Assembly: GCF_023554255.2 (NCBI RefSeq)
Contig: NZ_JAMJWD020000006.1
Coordinates: 1 to 64,000, forward strand
Origin: Phyllobacterium sp. 21LDTY02-6
Lineage (GTDB): Bacteria; Pseudomonadota; Alphaproteobacteria; Rhizobiales; Rhizobiaceae
Length of the DNA: 64,000 nucleotides
Direction of reading: 5' to 3'
Shown here: one piece after another, positions 62,973 to 64,000 of the stretch
How positions within the stretch are numbered: the first letter of the stretch is position 1
Layout of the letters: each line of letters opens with the position of its first letter
Program-made: the position numbers and the translations under genes
Notes under the pieces: model-generated
Seen by the model: only the letters and a program-made list of their open reading frames with translations
Told to the model about the DNA's origin: nothing
The model's database searches: none

Positions 62973-63598
62973 AGCGCAGTTCCGCAACGGTCCTCTTCTC
63001 CTTTGCCTTTCTCGGCCTGTGCCTGCTCTCGGCGCCATTGTTGAGCCGGTGGCTGCCGGGCGAAACCAGCGGCCCTTTCAACGCGGCCTTCACGCTTGTC
63101 GACGACACGGGCGCCAAGGTGGACAAATCCGTCTTTCACGGCCGGCCGATGCTCGCCTATTTCGGCTATACGCGCTGCCCCGAGGTCTGCCCCACAACGC
63201 TGTTCGAACTGTCCGCCTGGCTTCAGCAGCTCGGGCCGGAGGGCAAGGACCTGAAAACGTATTTCTTCTCGGTCGATCCGGAACGAGACACGCAGGAGGT
63301 GCTGCATGGCTATGTGACAGCGTTCTCGGATCGCATCAGAGGCGTTACCGGCGATCCGGCCGAAATGCGCAAGGTCATCGATGGCTGGCGGGTCTATGCC
63401 AGGAAGGAACCGGCCGAGGACGGCGATTATCATATGAGCCATACCATGGCGCTGCTCATGATCGGCGCCGATGGGCGGTTGAAGGGACTAATTCCTTATG
63501 GAACGAGCGCGGAGGAAGCCATTTCGAAGATAAGGACAGTGCTTTTGAAGGAACCGCAGCAATATGCCGCTGCGGATCAGCGGACAAATATCCGCTGA
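62969..63598 (+). CDS. SCO1/SenC-family copper chaperone
   Basis: This 209-residue membrane-anchored thioredoxin-fold protein has an N-terminal transmembrane anchor (about 7-26) and the copper/redox motif CPEVCP (Cys70, Cys74). The distal histidine is in YHMSHTMALL. SCO proteins deliver copper to oxidase centres. GGAGG lies 7 bp before the start. It precedes cyoA by 114 bp. Confidence 0.9.
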   Translation: MKRSSATVLFSFAFLGLCLLSAPLLSRWLPGETSGPFNAAFTLVDDTGAKVDKSVFHGRPMLAYFGYTRCPEVCPTTLFELSAWLQQLGPEGKDLKTYFFSVDPERDTQEVLHGYVTAFSDRIRGVTGDPAEMRKVIDGWRVYARKEPAEDGDYHMSHTMALLMIGADGRLKGLIPYGTSAEEAISKIRTVLLKEPQQYAAADQRTNIR

Positions 63599-63665
63599 TG
63601 CCCTCATAATGGCCACATAGGCGGTGATGAACCGCTATCCCGGGAGGCGAATATTCATCCTGCAG

Positions 63666-63688
63666 GATTTCGCGGTTAGAGCGAAATC
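63666..63688. promoter_or_regulatory. Palindrome upstream of cyoA
   Basis: GATTTCGC (63666-63673) and GCGAAATC (63681-63688) are perfect 8-bp arms with a 7-bp spacer, ending 25 bp before the cyoA start. It could be an operator controlling oxidase expression or a structure near the ribosome site. Confidence 0.45.
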
Positions 63689-63712
63689 TGCGTTAAACAG
63701 GAAGCCACGGAC

Positions 63713-64000
63713 GTGCAATATCCAGTGAAACTAATCCGTCTTCTGATCCTATTGTTGCCGGCGCTGTATCTCAGCGGGTGCAATATGGTCGTCATGTCGC
63801 CTTCCGGCGATATAGCCACGCAGCAGCGCGATCTCATCGTCATCTCGACGATATTGATGCTTATCATCATCATCCCGGTGATCTTGCTGACATTGTTCTT
63901 CGCCTGGCACTATCGCCGCTCGAACACGACTGCGAAATATGATCCCGACTGGCACCACTCACTGCGGCTCGAAGTCGTGATCTGGTCCGCGCCGCTCGCG
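63713..64000 (+). CDS. cyoA: Cytochrome o ubiquinol oxidase subunit II (partial)
   Basis: The gene starts at GTG 63713 and runs off the window after about 96 codons. The N-terminus is a lipoprotein signal with lipobox LSGC (Cys near residue 23). A second transmembrane segment (about 42-64) follows, then the motif YDPDWHHSLRLEVVIWSAPL. This last motif is the signature of CyoA subunit II of bo3-type quinol oxidases. The remaining cyoBCD genes would lie beyond the window. It follows the SCO gene, which fits copper delivery, although bo3 lacks the CuA site. Confidence 0.9.
   Translation, partial: MQYPVKLIRLLILLLPALYLSGCNMVVMSPSGDIATQQRDLIVISTILMLIIIIPVILLTLFFAWHYRRSNTTAKYDPDWHHSLRLEVVIWSAPLA

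Noticed and set aside
1-64000. tRNA, rRNA and riboswitch genes
   Set aside because: No cloverleaf with a conserved T-arm, rRNA core segment or known riboswitch core was recognised by eye; a covariance-model search would be decisive.

Overview
The window looks like part of a secondary replicon (chromid or megaplasmid) of a Hyphomicrobiales (Rhizobiales) alphaproteobacterium. The main evidence is a complete repA-repB-repC cassette on the minus strand (12.5-16.4 kb) with an antisense-RNA-like gene in the repB-repC gap. Supporting evidence includes TAXI-type TRAP and PotFGHI-type ABC transporters, DUF1127 and DUF4167 proteins, an EcfG-type sigma factor with matching promoters, and a RpoH-type promoter ahead of clpB. 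The genus cannot be fixed from sequence alone. No rRNA, tRNA, CRISPR array or intact insertion sequence was seen.

Layout. 0.4-6.5 kb: cell-envelope and chaperone genes (M23 peptidase, L,D-transpeptidase, clpB). 6.7-8.8 kb: a NemR-like TetR regulator with two copies of its probable operator, a DUF1127 protein and a divergent D-threonine-aldolase-type enzyme. 8.8-11.2 kb: a GGDEF-EAL protein whose catalytic motifs are degraded. 11.7-16.4 kb: kduD, convergent with repABC. 16.9-21.9 kb: EIIA-Ntr paralogue, small membrane proteins, a DapA paralogue and an 871-residue fusion of three glycosylation modules. 22.3-30.1 kb: an efflux locus (MipA/OmpV, membrane fusion protein, RND pump, histidine kinase) with its probable response regulator divergent. 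30.1-36.6 kb: an orphan RTX protein, a 1230-residue protein with three C-terminal ~114-residue repeats, and a pentapeptide-repeat protein. 36.7-42.7 kb: siderophore receptor and MFS transporter, aldo/keto reductase and a CSS-type EAL phosphodiesterase.

42.8-50.7 kb holds the most coherent unassigned metabolic unit. A seven-gene minus-strand operon encodes an ABC importer (Tat-exported binding protein, two permeases, ATPase), an FAD monooxygenase-like enzyme and two carboxymuconolactone-decarboxylase-fold proteins. An octopine/nopaline-dehydrogenase-family gene is divergent to it. 50.7-55.9 kb looks like a general-stress island: NepR-like protein, EcfG-type sigma factor, two EcfG-type promoters, PPC-domain, SMR-like, HAD and hemolysin-III proteins, and two small Asn-rich proteins. 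It is interrupted by a 79-bp inverted-repeat element. 55.9-62 kb: TAXI TRAP transporter, a DUF1236 gene remnant, an SDR lacking its catalytic pair, a 50-residue membrane protein and an MHS-type MFS permease. 62.4-64 kb: a respiratory/copper cluster (DUF2946-like protein, SCO protein, start of cyoA) that runs off the window.

Taken together, the replicon carries housekeeping-type functions (clpB, quinol oxidase, stress sigma factor) beside accessory uptake and catabolism modules, as expected for a chromid. Starts were moved from the longest open frame wherever a Shine-Dalgarno sequence or signal peptide supported it.
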